Assembly: GCF_029910655.1 (NCBI RefSeq) | Contig: NZ_CP123897.1 | Location: 3,337,547 to 3,401,546, forward strand | From: Methylomonas sp. UP202 | GTDB lineage: Bacteria > Pseudomonadota > Gammaproteobacteria > Methylococcales > Methylomonadaceae | Length of the DNA stretch: 64,000 bases | Direction: 5' to 3' | In this document: piece by piece, positions 45,263 through 55,322 of the stretch | Layout of the letters: each line of letters opens with the position of its first letter | Position numbering within the stretch: position 1 is the stretch's first letter | Made by a program: the position numbers and the translations under genes | Notes under the pieces: generated by a model | The model's database searches: none | Told to the model about the DNA's origin: nothing | Seen by the model: only the letters and a program-made list of their open reading frames with translations

Positions 45263-45289
45263 CCGCCATCCGGAACGCCTCGATGGCGG
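45263..45289. terminator. Hairpin between convergent PepSY and HDOD genes
   Basis: CCGCCATC and GATGGCGG form a perfect 8-bp stem with an 11-nt loop, touching the HDOD stop codon and lying 36 bp after the PepSY stop. There is no T-run; it may end transcription from both sides. Confidence 0.4.
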
Positions 45290-46135
45290 TTAATGAAACA
45301 AGGTTGCCGCCAACTCCCGAACCGTCGGCGCCTGCTCGCCCAAACGCCGATACACTTCCGCCTGCCGTTCGGCACTAATACCGATCTCGCTCAAGCCGCT
45401 CAGCGGCGGCCATTCCTCGTCCTTGCCGGCCCGGCAAGCCATGCGGGCGGCGGCGTGTACCGTTTGGGCCGACTGCCAGTGACAGCCACGATATTCGGGC
45501 TCGCCGTGTTGGGCGATAGTCGCGACCAATTCCGGAGCCAATCCCCAATGCTCGGCCAAATAGCCGCCTACTTCGCAATAATCGCAATCTAAGGCTTGCC
45601 GCAGCAATCGACTCAATGCGATTTCCGGATGGCGCCGCTTATATTCCAACACGGCTTGGGTTTGCTCGGGCATCGTATCGGCCAGGCATAAGATACCGAT
45701 GTTGTGCAAAATCCCCGCTGTTCTGACGGTTTGCGCCAGCCGGCCGCCCAGCGGTTCTGCCAATTGCGCGGCCGCCTGGCCGGTCAACATGCCGCTCACC
45801 CAATAGCGGCGCAGATCGAATTCCCGACATTTGCCGGGATAAAACGGCTTCATTACCGCCAGGCCGATACCAACCGCCCTGACCACATTCATGCCCAATT
45901 TCAGACAACAGCGCTCTATCGAGGTCACCGCTTCGCCGTGACCGTTGGCCCAAGCGGAGTTCGCCAAGGCCAGCAGACGGGCACAGATCGTCGGATGGTA
46001 TGCCAATACCTTGGCCAGCGCCGGGTAGTCCAAATCGTCGTCGACCAAGGCCCTCAACAAATGATGAACATCATGCGGCAACACCAACACCCTTTCCAAG
46101 CCGCTCCGCCACAGCGGCGGCGCATCAGTGACCAT
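45290..46135 (-). CDS. HDOD domain signalling protein
   Basis: A 281-residue single HDOD protein. [44 protein letters not shown], then [16 protein letters not shown] and [28 protein letters not shown] are the family landmarks. HDOD proteins resemble HD phosphohydrolases but usually lack catalytic residues and act as regulators. The start overlaps the end of the 1688-residue signalling gene by 11 bp, so it is likely translated with it and belongs to the same pathway. Confidence 0.88.
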   Translation of the reverse strand: MVTDAPPLWRSGLERVLVLPHDVHHLLRALVDDDLDYPALAKVLAYHPTICARLLALANSAWANGHGEAVTSIERCCLKLGMNVVRAVGIGLAVMKPFYPGKCREFDLRRYWVSGMLTGQAAAQLAEPLGGRLAQTVRTAGILHNIGILCLADTMPEQTQAVLEYKRRHPEIALSRLLRQALDCDYCEVGGYLAEHWGLAPELVATIAQHGEPEYRGCHWQSAQTVHAAARMACRAGKDEEWPPLSGLSEIGISAERQAEVYRRLGEQAPTVRELAATLFH

Positions 46136-49100
46136 CGCCGGGCACTCCCGAAGCCAGCCGGTTTTCCGCCTGTTCCAGCCGAAAGTCCTTCTCGAACAAC
46201 GCCGGCAAGTCGTTAGCCGGCAACGGCTGGCTGAAATAAAACCCCTGGATGATCTGGCAACCCAAACCGCTCATGACCATGGCTTGTTCGATGGTTTCGA
46301 CACCTTCCGCGACCATTTTGAACGCCATCGCGTTGGCCATGCCGATGATGGTGCCCAACAAAATTGGGGTTTGCGGATTGCTCAGTACATCCTGAACGAA
46401 CACTCTATCGATCTTCAAACAATCGACCGGCATATGCTTGAGCGACGCCAGCGACGAGTAGCCGGTGCCGAAATCGTCGATGGCAATCTTGCAGTTCATC
46501 GCCTTCAATTGACGGAAAATCGCCATATCCGCTTCGGTTTGCATCACGCTTTCGGTGACTTCCAGCGTCAGCGCTTCGGCCGGCAAATCCGAGGCTTTCA
46601 ACGCGGCATTCAGAATCTCCAGCAATTGCGGATCGCGAAACTGGCTGGCCGAGACGTTGACCGCGACGGTGAGCGGTGTCAAGCCCAGATCGTGCCAAGC
46701 CTTGAGCTGGCGGCACGCCGCGCCGATCACCCAACCGCCGAGCTTATGAATCAAACCCAGCGTTTCCGATAGCCCGATAAATTCGGCCGGCCCGAGCAAG
46801 CCGCGGTGCGGATGTCGCCAGCGCAACAAGGCCTCGACGCCGATCATCCGGCCGGTCACCATACTGACCTGAGGTTGGTAATACAATTCAAACTCCTCGT
46901 TTTCCAGCGCTTCCCGCAGCATTTGTTCGTCTTGCAGGCGTTTGATCGCCAACCCGGTCATTTCCGGCCGGTAATAGGCGTAGCGCTGTTTGCCGGCGCT
47001 TTTCGCGGAATACATCGCGGTGTCGGCGGCCTTCATCAAATCGTGTTCGTTGTCGCCGTCCTTCGGATAGATGGCTATGCCGATACTGACGCGCGGATTT
47101 AAGTGATGGCTACCCAGGATCAGCGGCAAATTGATTTCCTCCAGGCAGCGTTCGGCAATCTCCATCGCTTGAAACTCGTCGGTAATATGGTTGGCAATCA
47201 CGCAAAATTCGTCGCCCCCAAGGCGAGCGACAAAATCCTCATCGCGCATCACCCGCTGGATGCGTTGCGCGATCGCCGTCAAAAACTGGTCGCCGACGTT
47301 GTGACCGAAGCTGTCGTTAACGTATTTAAATTCGTCCAAATCCAGAAACAGAAACGCAAACTGTTGTTGGCTGCGCTGGGCAGCCTTGATGGTTTGCTGG
47401 ATGCGTTTTTGATAATGCACGCGGCTCGCCAAACCGGTCAAGGCGTCGAAATACGCCAATTGGTGAATCAGTTGCTCGGAAGCCTTCTGCTTACTGATGT
47501 CTTGCACGGTGCCTGTAACGTAGGCATTCGGTCCACCCTCGACCAACGCGGTATGTTGGCGCACCGTGATCGGCTCATCCAAATCGACGCGTAAGCGGTA
47601 TTCGATGTCGTCGACCACTTCGCCAACCGCCGCCGCATCGATCAGCGCCCTCACCGTCGGCCGTTTATCGGTCTCGATCAAATCGATGTAGCGATCGAGA
47701 TTGCCCTGAAAATAGTCGGGCTCCAATCGGCACAACTCGGCGAGATAAGAGGAGGTCCCGAACCGCCGCAGCCTGGGTTCCCAAGTCCAGTAACCCAAGC
47801 CTGCGACGCGTTGCGCGGCGGACAGTTGCTGTTTGTTATGCCTCAGCTCGGCTGTCGTCCGGCTGGCGCGCAACAAAAATTTGATGTGATGTATCAGCAC
47901 CACGTGATTGATCGGTTTAACGATGAAATCGGCGGCGCCGGCTCTGAACGCACGATTGATCGATTCGATGTCGTCCAAGCCGGTGGACATAATGATCGGG
48001 ACGCCGGCCATCGCCGGCACGGCATGCATGGCCAGACAAGTTCCGAAACCGTCGATGCCCGGCATGATGGCATCCAGTATCACCAAATCGGGCGTTTCCC
48101 GGTCCAACCATGCCAAAGCCGCCTCGCCGCTATCGGCCTCGGCCACTCGATAGCCGGCGGTCCGCAGTTTGGCGCCGGTCACCATCCGAAAACCCGGATC
48201 GTCGTCCACCAACAAGATGCGAGCGACCTCGCCGTCCGTCGCTATGTCGGCAAAATCCGACTCCGACGACCGAGCATCGCCGACCGATTCCGCTCCCAGC
48301 GCCAGCCTTAAACTGTCAATCGCCGCAGTCCAACACTCGGTAACCGTCGCCGCCAACGCCTGCAGATCGGCGGCATCCGACTGCCGGGCCGCGCGCTCCA
48401 ATGCGGCGCAAGCGGCCACCAGCTCGGCCGCGCCGATGTTGGCGCTCGCCGACTTCAAGCTGTGCGCGGTATCGGCGAGTGCGTCGAAATCCCGAGTCTC
48501 GGCAAGCGGCGTAAGCCGTTCGGCTAATTTGGGCGTGGTGTCCAAATAAACTCGCGCCACTTTGCTCGATAAATCGTTACCGTCGGGGTCGGTCAAGCCT
48601 TGCAGCGCGCTCAAATCGATAATCGCCGGCGAATTTACCGGCCTAGTCGCGGCGGCGGTCTCTGGCGGCATCCGCGCCTCGCCAAGCCAAGCGGCCAACG
48701 CGGCGCGCAATTGATCGCGGCGGAACGGTTTGCTGAGATAGGCGTCCATGCCGGCGGCCTGACATTGTTCGGGCACGCCTTTTTGGACGTCGGCGGTTAA
48801 TGCAACGATCGGCGTACGCGCGCGTCCCGCCGCGCTTTCTTCGGCGCGAATCGCGACAGCCGCCGCAAAACCGTCCATCACCGGCATATGGCAATCCATC
48901 AAAATCAGGTCGTAACGTTTGTCGCGCGCGGCCTCGACAGCCGCCGCGCCGTCGGCGACGACATCGGCAGCGCAGCCCATGCCCACCAAGAAACTTTTGA
49001 CGACTTCCTGATTGACCGGATTATCTTCCGCCACCAGTACCGTGCCGGACAGTTTTTCGGCCTCCGCGTTGGCAGACGGCATGGCCGCGACAGGTTTGTT

Positions 49101-51191
49101 GGCCAGAATTTCCAACAGACACTGGTGCAACTTGCGTTGAAATACCGGCTTGTTCAAATAAAAGCTGATGCCGTAATCCTGAAGTTTGTCGGCTTGCAAC
49201 GATATGCTTTCCGAGCTCAGCATCACCAACGCGGGTTTGACAATTCGAGTGTCGTTTTGAATCGTTTTCGCCAAACTTAAACCATCCATGATCGGCAAAT
49301 GCCAATCCAGCAACACAATCCGGAAAGCCTGATGGGGATTGGCCGAGACATCGGTCAACAGCTTCAAGGCCCTGGGTCCGCTATCGACGGTCGTGACGTT
49401 GGCGCCCCACAGCGTCAATTGGTCCAACAAAATCTCCCGATTGGTCGGATTGTCGTCGACCACCAAAATGTTGACGCCGGACAGTTCATGGCTTTCGGCG
49501 CGATCGATGCCGGACTGTATCCCCAAACCCAAGCGCAACGAAAAATAAAATCGGGACCCGCGCTCGACCCGGCTGTCCACGGCCAACTTGCCGCCCATTA
49601 ATTCCACCAGTTGCTTGGATATCGTCAAGCCCAAGCCCGTACCGCCGTAGCGACGGGTGATGCTGCCGTCGGATTGGGTGAAGCTGTCGAAGATTTTGGC
49701 TTGGCGGTCGTCCGGGATACCGATCCCGGTATCGACGACCTCGAACAACAATTCGATCGTATCGGTTCCGGCGACCTCCGCCAGCGTCGAGACTTTCAGT
49801 TGCACCTCGCCGCGCTCGGTAAATTTGATCGCATTGCCCAGCAAGTTGATCAGGACTTGGCGCAAGCGCTCGGCATCGGCCTGAATCACGTAGTTAAAAT
49901 CGTGCGGAATGTTAAGGATCAACTCGATGCCCTTGCGATGCGCCGGTTCGGCCAACAATTCTAGGGTATCTTCCAACAAGCGCCGCAAATCGAACTCCTG
50001 AACGATCAATTGCATCTTACCGGCTTCGATTTTGGAAAAATCCAATATGTTATTGATGATACCGAGTAGCGAGTTGGCCGAACGGTAAGCGGTCTCCGCG
50101 AATCGGACTTGCCTGGCGTCCAGTCCGGAAGACTGCAACAGTTCCATCATCCCCAACACGCCGTTCATCGGCGTGCGGATCTCGTGACTCATCGTCGCCA
50201 GAAATTGCGACTTGGCTAGACTCGCCTGCTCCGCCAGTTCCTTGGCGGCGACGGTTTCAACCACGGTTCGTTCCAGTTCCTCGTTTTTTTCGGCGAGCTG
50301 GGCGGTGCGCTCGGCGACCTGACGTTCCAATTCATTCCGGTGCCTTTCCAGACGCTGGTCGCGTACCTGAATTTCGCTCAGCATCGCGTTGTACACCTCG
50401 GCTAAATCGCCGAATTCGTCGGTACTGGTTTTTTCTATGCGATGGTAAAAGGCTTTTTCGCTGCCCACCGATTTCATCGCTTGCATCAAATTCAATAACG
50501 GCGCCAAGAAAATATGTTGCAGCTTGGACGTCAGCATGGCAATCCACAACATCGTGAACACCACGATCAGCCCGATAATCAAATAAAAACTTTTCAATAT
50601 GGCGTAAAACCCGCTCTGATCGTCCACCAGATGCAATACGCCTATCATGTCGCCGTCCAAATAAATTGGCCTGACAAAATGCAGATTATTCTCCGAGTCG
50701 TATTCGACGACATATTTTCCGCCAACATCGGCGACACTGAAATAATGAAACAGACTGTCGTACCACTCGGAAAAAAGCGTCATCAAGATTTTGAACGGAT
50801 GAACGGATTTATCGGCGGGTCCGGCTTCTCGCAAAACCGCGTAAGCCTGGTCGAAATTCCAATGGCTGGCTGGATTTTTTTCGGAGTGATAATCGGCGAA
50901 TAATTTGCCGCTTCGATTATATAACTCGGCATTTAGAATACTGTCGCGGGTTTTCAAGCTCTTGAGCATTTCGTTGGCGGTCACGGCATCGTCGAACACC
51001 AAGGACGCGGAAATATTCGAAGCGACAATATTGGCGATTAATACCAATTGCTGTTCCGTTTCAATTTTTCTGGCAAAATATTCGTTAATTACGATGACCG
51101 ATGTCGCTAAAAATAAGGTCATCATAGCGATCGCCGTCAAGATCGACACTAATTTCAGTTTGATCGGCGCATTGTTAAACCATTTGAACAT
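46125..51191 (-). CDS. Giant hybrid histidine kinase / phosphorelay / GGDEF-EAL protein
   Basis: A 1688-residue membrane signalling protein. Domains in order: TM helix (about 13-35), periplasmic sensor (36-200), TM helix (202-222), HAMP (to 275), coiled coil, HisKA with His336 ([11 protein letters not shown]), ATPase (NAIKF; GTGLGL), REC1 (Asp629), REC2 (Asp766), Hpt (His910, [13 protein letters not shown]), REC3 (Asp1040), PAS (about 1125-1235), GGDEF (1325-1329, intact) and EAL (EALLRW from 1453, DDFGTGYSS intact). A full phosphorelay and both c-di-GMP synthesis and hydrolysis modules are in one chain. It follows the YfiR gene by 13 bp and overlaps the HDOD gene. REC3 with PAS probably controls the output modules (inference). 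Confidence 0.93.
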   Translation of the reverse strand: MFKWFNNAPIKLKLVSILTAIAMMTLFLATSVIVINEYFARKIETEQQLVLIANIVASNISASLVFDDAVTANEMLKSLKTRDSILNAELYNRSGKLFADYHSEKNPASHWNFDQAYAVLREAGPADKSVHPFKILMTLFSEWYDSLFHYFSVADVGGKYVVEYDSENNLHFVRPIYLDGDMIGVLHLVDDQSGFYAILKSFYLIIGLIVVFTMLWIAMLTSKLQHIFLAPLLNLMQAMKSVGSEKAFYHRIEKTSTDEFGDLAEVYNAMLSEIQVRDQRLERHRNELERQVAERTAQLAEKNEELERTVVETVAAKELAEQASLAKSQFLATMSHEIRTPMNGVLGMMELLQSSGLDARQVRFAETAYRSANSLLGIINNILDFSKIEAGKMQLIVQEFDLRRLLEDTLELLAEPAHRKGIELILNIPHDFNYVIQADAERLRQVLINLLGNAIKFTERGEVQLKVSTLAEVAGTDTIELLFEVVDTGIGIPDDRQAKIFDSFTQSDGSITRRYGGTGLGLTISKQLVELMGGKLAVDSRVERGSRFYFSLRLGLGIQSGIDRAESHELSGVNILVVDDNPTNREILLDQLTLWGANVTTVDSGPRALKLLTDVSANPHQAFRIVLLDWHLPIMDGLSLAKTIQNDTRIVKPALVMLSSESISLQADKLQDYGISFYLNKPVFQRKLHQCLLEILANKPVAAMPSANAEAEKLSGTVLVAEDNPVNQEVVKSFLVGMGCAADVVADGAAAVEAARDKRYDLILMDCHMPVMDGFAAAVAIRAEESAAGRARTPIVALTADVQKGVPEQCQAAGMDAYLSKPFRRDQLRAALAAWLGEARMPPETAAATRPVNSPAIIDLSALQGLTDPDGNDLSSKVARVYLDTTPKLAERLTPLAETRDFDALADTAHSLKSASANIGAAELVAACAALERAARQSDAADLQALAATVTECWTAAIDSLRLALGAESVGDARSSESDFADIATDGEVARILLVDDDPGFRMVTGAKLRTAGYRVAEADSGEAALAWLDRETPDLVILDAIMPGIDGFGTCLAMHAVPAMAGVPIIMSTGLDDIESINRAFRAGAADFIVKPINHVVLIHHIKFLLRASRTTAELRHNKQQLSAAQRVAGLGYWTWEPRLRRFGTSSYLAELCRLEPDYFQGNLDRYIDLIETDKRPTVRALIDAAAVGEVVDDIEYRLRVDLDEPITVRQHTALVEGGPNAYVTGTVQDISKQKASEQLIHQLAYFDALTGLASRVHYQKRIQQTIKAAQRSQQQFAFLFLDLDEFKYVNDSFGHNVGDQFLTAIAQRIQRVMRDEDFVARLGGDEFCVIANHITDEFQAMEIAERCLEEINLPLILGSHHLNPRVSIGIAIYPKDGDNEHDLMKAADTAMYSAKSAGKQRYAYYRPEMTGLAIKRLQDEQMLREALENEEFELYYQPQVSMVTGRMIGVEALLRWRHPHRGLLGPAEFIGLSETLGLIHKLGGWVIGAACRQLKAWHDLGLTPLTVAVNVSASQFRDPQLLEILNAALKASDLPAEALTLEVTESVMQTEADMAIFRQLKAMNCKIAIDDFGTGYSSLASLKHMPVDCLKIDRVFVQDVLSNPQTPILLGTIIGMANAMAFKMVAEGVETIEQAMVMSGLGCQIIQGFYFSQPLPANDLPALFEKDFRLEQAENRLASGVPGDGH

Positions 51192-51204
51192 GCTGTCGCC
51201 CTGT

Positions 51205-51744
51205 TTAATTTTCGCCGACTATCTTCGCCAAGCGCAGCAGATTGGAGCTGATCGCCAGTCCGGCGGCCTTGACGGCGTGATTATTGACGTACAATTGTAT
51301 TTTACCGTCGACGTTCAGCATCGCCACCATTCCGCCGGCATTGACGAAATCCAGGCTTTCTCCAATCGTCAGAATCCGCCTGTTTTGAATATCCAAAAAT
51401 ACTTGAGAAAGCAGACTGTTGGAAATCTCGCTAATAAACAAAATATGACACTGGTTTAGATTCCTCAATTTCTCGGAATTTAACGTCTTAATCGCTTTAT
51501 TGCCGACCGCTTTACCGTTTATGGAATCGAAAGATTGCAATAACACATTATCGCCAACCAGGCAGACTTTCAATTGATTGTCGGAATCCGTGAAGGCCTG
51601 ATCGGGCCATTGCGTAAAACGAGCGAAATTCAATGTCAACGCCGCCAACACCGCATATTGTTCGAACGCAACCGGCTCCCCGGACGCGATACGCAGATAG
51701 CCCAGCATCACGGCGATTGCACAAGTTCTAGTGATATTCGACAT
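51205..51744 (-). CDS. YfiR family periplasmic protein
   Basis: A 179-residue exported protein from [18 protein letters not shown] (signal peptide); the longer frame to 51963 would overlap the receptor gene. [42 protein letters not shown] and [21 protein letters not shown] follow the YfiR pattern. In Pseudomonas YfiR is a periplasmic brake on a membrane c-di-GMP cyclase. Here it is encoded just ahead of a GGDEF-EAL hybrid kinase with a periplasmic sensor domain, so it may repress that protein (inference). Confidence 0.87.
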   Translation of the reverse strand: MSNITRTCAIAVMLGYLRIASGEPVAFEQYAVLAALTLNFARFTQWPDQAFTDSDNQLKVCLVGDNVLLQSFDSINGKAVGNKAIKTLNSEKLRNLNQCHILFISEISNSLLSQVFLDIQNRRILTIGESLDFVNAGGMVAMLNVDGKIQLYVNNHAVKAAGLAISSNLLRLAKIVGEN

Positions 51745-51818
51745 ATCGCGCTTAAAATCGGCGTCCAAAAATCGGTTTAAAATATTCAAACGCGGGGATA
51801 TTCGCCACGTGACGCATT

Positions 51819-53810
51819 TTAAAAACTCCAACTGATTTTGCCGTACATACCGCGATCGATCAGCGTCGGGACCACCAAATTCTCCTGTACATATTCCAAA
51901 TGACTGCTCGTTAACAAGTTTTGTCCGACCAGCGAGACTTCCAATCCGGCCGCCGGCCGCCAAGCCAACCGGGCGTCCATGGTCACGTAGTCGCGAATAT
52001 AGCGGTCGCCGCCGGACGTCGCGGAGGCATTGGTATCGACGTAGCGAAACCAGACATCGAAGTCCAGCTCCGGGATAACGTTGATTGCGCTACGCAGATT
52101 GACCCGCTGTTGCGGGCTCACACCGATCACCGCCGTTGCCGCCGACGGCAATTCGGTTTTCAACACACTGTAATTGGCGTCCCAGCGCCACCAATCCAAC
52201 ATTTGCCAGACCATCGCCAGCTCGACGCCGTAAGTCTTGGCTTTTATATTGTTGCTGAACAGCAAGGGTTGGACTACGACGCCGCGCAACGGATCGAAAT
52301 AAGGCGTGCCTTGCACGGCATCGCGTAAATGGGCGTAGTCGTTATAAAACGCCGTCACATCCACCGACAACGACTTAATCATCGTCGTTCGGTAGCCAAT
52401 CTCGTAGGCGAGTACATCCTCGCTAAGCTGATTTCGGTTACCTTGCAGCGTCAAGTCCACCGGCACGAAGAAAGGTGCGGTCGGCGGTGCCACGGTAGTC
52501 GTCAAGCGCATATTCGCTTCGCCCCGAGAGGGCGTACGCACCGCTCGCGACATGGCCGCCCAAAACCGATGATTCAAGTCGGGCGCCCACATCAGGCGCG
52601 CGGTCGGCTGACCTTCGAAGCCGGTGAAATCATTGTGCTCGAATTTGCAACCCAGCGTAAACCATAGGGTTTGATCGATCAGCTCCATCTCGTCCTGGAC
52701 GAAAGCGCTATAGAGTTGATTTTTTCGGTGGGCCGGCGACATATTGAAAATTACGCTGGAACCGAGCCTGTCGGCGGTGAGTTGATAACCCAAGCCCCAG
52801 ATCAACTCATGCTTGTCGAAGACGTTGAGGCGGTGCTCGAAATCCAAATCCAGCGTATCGCGGCCTTCGGACATCCAACTTTCGTTACGCCGGTAGTAAT
52901 CGTAAAACAACTGCAACGACAGATCGGACTGGGTGGAGAACGTGTGCTGCCAGCGGCCCAAGACGTTACCGCCGTAGGCTTCGGCCTTGTCGCGACCCAG
53001 GTCGCCATAGGGAGGAACGACACTGGGCACCAGCAGGGTTTGATTCAGATGGCTGTGATAGAGATCGCCCTGCAATTTAAAATCGTCGGCCAGCGTCAGC
53101 CGGGAATCGATACGAAACCCGCCCTGGACTCGGTCCCAATCGTCGCCGGCGCCATTGCCGCGCGCATCGGTGTTTTGGTCGCGCTTGAAGCCCTTGACGA
53201 AGACTCGACCGGTGGTGTTCTCGCCCAACGCCGCGCCGTAACGAAACGCACCGAAACCCTGCTCCTCGGTACCGCCGCCCGCCGCAACCAAACCGCCCTG
53301 GGTTTTAGAACTGTGCTTGGTGATGACGTTGATCACGCCGTTGACCGCGTTCGCCCCCCACAGAGTCGCGCCGGGTCCGCGTATCACTTCGATACGCTCG
53401 ACATCCTCCATCATCACATCCTGATTTTCCCAGTAGGTACCGGAAAACAGCCGGCTGTAGGTGTTGCGGCCGTCGATCAATACCAACAGCTTATTGGCAA
53501 AGCGGGCGTTAAAGCCGCGCGCGCTGACCGCCCATTTGTTCGCATCGATCCGCGCCACGTCCAGACCCGGCGCCATCCGCAAAGCCTCCGGTATGCTGGT
53601 GGCGCCGGACCGTTTAATGTCTTCGTTGCTGATCACGAAAATCGCGGCGGCGGCATCGTTCAGCGCTTGAGCTTTTTTCGACACCGATGTCACTTCGACA
53701 TTGAGCAGATCCTCGACATTCAATTCCAGCGCATCTTTACCATCTGTTGCGGCTTCAACCGCCAGCCCCCCTGCCAACAGAAAACCGGCGATTATTTTTC
53801 TCATAGCCAT
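51819..53810 (-). CDS. TonB-dependent receptor, first gene of the YfiR/hybrid-kinase cluster
   Basis: An outer-membrane receptor of 663 residues from MAMRKIIAGFLLAGG (signal peptide; MRKII at 53804 is also possible). The mature N-terminus LNVEDLLNVEVTSVSKKAQ is typical of receptors paired with YfiR-type signalling genes. Plug: AAAIFVISNEDIKRSGA, SIPEALRMAPGLDVARID, DVERIEVIRGPGATLWG, NAVNGVINVITK. A 22-strand barrel follows, ending YGKISWSF. It probably detects or imports a ligand whose binding is relayed through YfiR and the hybrid kinase (inference); the ligand is unknown. Confidence 0.9.
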   Translation of the reverse strand: MAMRKIIAGFLLAGGLAVEAATDGKDALELNVEDLLNVEVTSVSKKAQALNDAAAAIFVISNEDIKRSGATSIPEALRMAPGLDVARIDANKWAVSARGFNARFANKLLVLIDGRNTYSRLFSGTYWENQDVMMEDVERIEVIRGPGATLWGANAVNGVINVITKHSSKTQGGLVAAGGGTEEQGFGAFRYGAALGENTTGRVFVKGFKRDQNTDARGNGAGDDWDRVQGGFRIDSRLTLADDFKLQGDLYHSHLNQTLLVPSVVPPYGDLGRDKAEAYGGNVLGRWQHTFSTQSDLSLQLFYDYYRRNESWMSEGRDTLDLDFEHRLNVFDKHELIWGLGYQLTADRLGSSVIFNMSPAHRKNQLYSAFVQDEMELIDQTLWFTLGCKFEHNDFTGFEGQPTARLMWAPDLNHRFWAAMSRAVRTPSRGEANMRLTTTVAPPTAPFFVPVDLTLQGNRNQLSEDVLAYEIGYRTTMIKSLSVDVTAFYNDYAHLRDAVQGTPYFDPLRGVVVQPLLFSNNIKAKTYGVELAMVWQMLDWWRWDANYSVLKTELPSAATAVIGVSPQQRVNLRSAINVIPELDFDVWFRYVDTNASATSGGDRYIRDYVTMDARLAWRPAAGLEVSLVGQNLLTSSHLEYVQENLVVPTLIDRGMYGKISWSF

Positions 53811-53858
53811 TACTTTACCAGCGAGATTGACAAATGCTTGGTCCGTCCACGTCCGCAA

Positions 53859-54232
53859 AAACTTAGAAAATCCCTAACAACATAGCAAGCATAGTGAAAA
53901 AAATGCGAATTAGTTAGCGCTTACAGGCCGGTTTGAGACTGGATGCCTTGATCCGCAGCGATGCGGTGTGCGTCGGTTGGGGGGTACCTTGTTGCGGATC
54001 AATTCAAACGACGTACAGCGGCGCGTTGGAGAACAGTGCGAGAAAGAATGCGGCCTCTTCGACGGCCGCTCGGTCGGAAAACCGTAGACCCAGGAAAACC
54101 TCTTAGACCAACCTTTTGTCCGTTGGCGAGAAGTTCTGTTGTGTCGATAAGCCGGTTGGAAGCCTCTTCAAGCGGTTGTTTTACCCGAATCGGCGTGAAT
54201 CGCTCCCGACGGCGGCCGGGAGCGACAGCCCG
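53859..54232. other. Intergenic stretch, nothing recognised apart from one hairpin
   Basis: No supported ORF or RNA gene is visible in these 374 bp. The only structure is a perfect 8-bp stem, CGCTCCCG / CGGGAGCG (54201-54224), just after the stop of the EF-hand-like gene, without a T-run. It may be that gene's terminator. Confidence 0.4.
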
Positions 54233-55273
54233 TCAAACTAGGAAATTCAATTGTTGCACGCTACCCGCCTGGCCCTGCTCGGTTAAATAGAAACCGCTGC
54301 TGGCAACTTCGGCGCGCGACTGATTGTTGTCGTCTTTCAGTTGGAACGGCGTGGTCAGATGCCCCAGGTAAATCGCCCCGACATTCTTCGCCCCCAAGGC
54401 CAGCAATTGCTGACTGCCGTCGGCGTTGCGCTGCCAGATTCTGAGCTTTTGATAGATAGCATCGGCGGCATCGATAAACTGGTTACCGTCCTGATCGTAA
54501 TTAGCCAATTCGGCGAAGCCGTTGCCGGTCAACGCGCCGAACAATTCGGAACCGTCGTTGACGCTGCCGTCGTTGTTTTTGTCAAGCGCCAACAATCCGC
54601 TGCCGGATTTAAGCCCGGCAATCTGATCCGGCGTGCCATCGGCGTCGATATCGAATTGGAACGACGTGTTGCTCAGCTCAGCGGCCGTGCCGTCGAAGTT
54701 AATGACCAAGGGGTCTTTTTTTTGCGCGTCGCCGACCTGTATCGTGTTGCTGACTTCCGCGTAAAAGCTCCGACTCATGTTTAGGGACAGCGAAAAACTA
54801 AGGGATCGGCCATCCTGGGTGTTAATCGTGCCCTCGGCACTGAACGAAGTGGTTTCGCTTTCGAAATAACTCAGCGTCTGTTGATAGGTCAGACCGCCGT
54901 TATCCGCTTGCGCGGCCGGCGCGGGTTGTTGATCTTGGTAGGTCGGCTGGTCGGTGCCGGCGGTCAATTGGTCGGGACTAAAGGTTTTCAGATCGCGGCC
55001 GGTGATTTCCTTGACCATGCGCCGGATGATTTGCATCATCAAACTGTCTTTCGACTCGACCGGTGTCTCGGTATCCAGCGCCTTGGTCGCGCTAGCCTGT
55101 TTGGCTTGTTTAGCTTGACCGGCTCGACTGAGACTTAAGCGATCGTCGGCCGGGCGGCGCGCTTCGTCCGAGCGTCGGTCCGGATGGCGGATGTTCAACA
55201 CTTCCCGGCGATTGCTGACTTGCTGCTGCTGATGCCGGCCTTGCATTTTGATGGTGGAGTTGTCAATGATCAT
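54233..55273 (-). CDS. EF-hand-like calcium-binding protein
   Basis: Protein of 346 residues without a signal peptide. The basic, Gln/Arg-rich N-terminal 75 residues are followed by a beta-rich middle (SFSAEGTINTQDGRSLSFSLSL) and a C-terminal domain with calcium-loop-like sequences: DIDADGTPD, LDKNNDGSVNDGSELFG and YDQDGNQFIDAADAIY followed by LRIW. This layout occurs in conserved hypothetical proteins of gammaproteobacteria; function unknown. It lies 49 bp after the adenylate cyclase gene on the same strand and may be co-transcribed. Confidence 0.75.
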   Translation of the reverse strand: MIIDNSTIKMQGRHQQQQVSNRREVLNIRHPDRRSDEARRPADDRLSLSRAGQAKQAKQASATKALDTETPVESKDSLMMQIIRRMVKEITGRDLKTFSPDQLTAGTDQPTYQDQQPAPAAQADNGGLTYQQTLSYFESETTSFSAEGTINTQDGRSLSFSLSLNMSRSFYAEVSNTIQVGDAQKKDPLVINFDGTAAELSNTSFQFDIDADGTPDQIAGLKSGSGLLALDKNNDGSVNDGSELFGALTGNGFAELANYDQDGNQFIDAADAIYQKLRIWQRNADGSQQLLALGAKNVGAIYLGHLTTPFQLKDDNNQSRAEVASSGFYLTEQGQAGSVQQLNFLV

Positions 55274-55322
55274 AAAGCCCCCTACTTCAAAAATGGTGTG
55301 ATCCAGTTATCGGCGGGCCGAC

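Noticed and set aside
53859..54232. Short plus-strand ORF (53961-54290) in the gap after the TonB receptor
   Set aside because: It is Arg/Ser-rich with no ribosome site or motif, and it runs into the end of the EF-hand-like gene.
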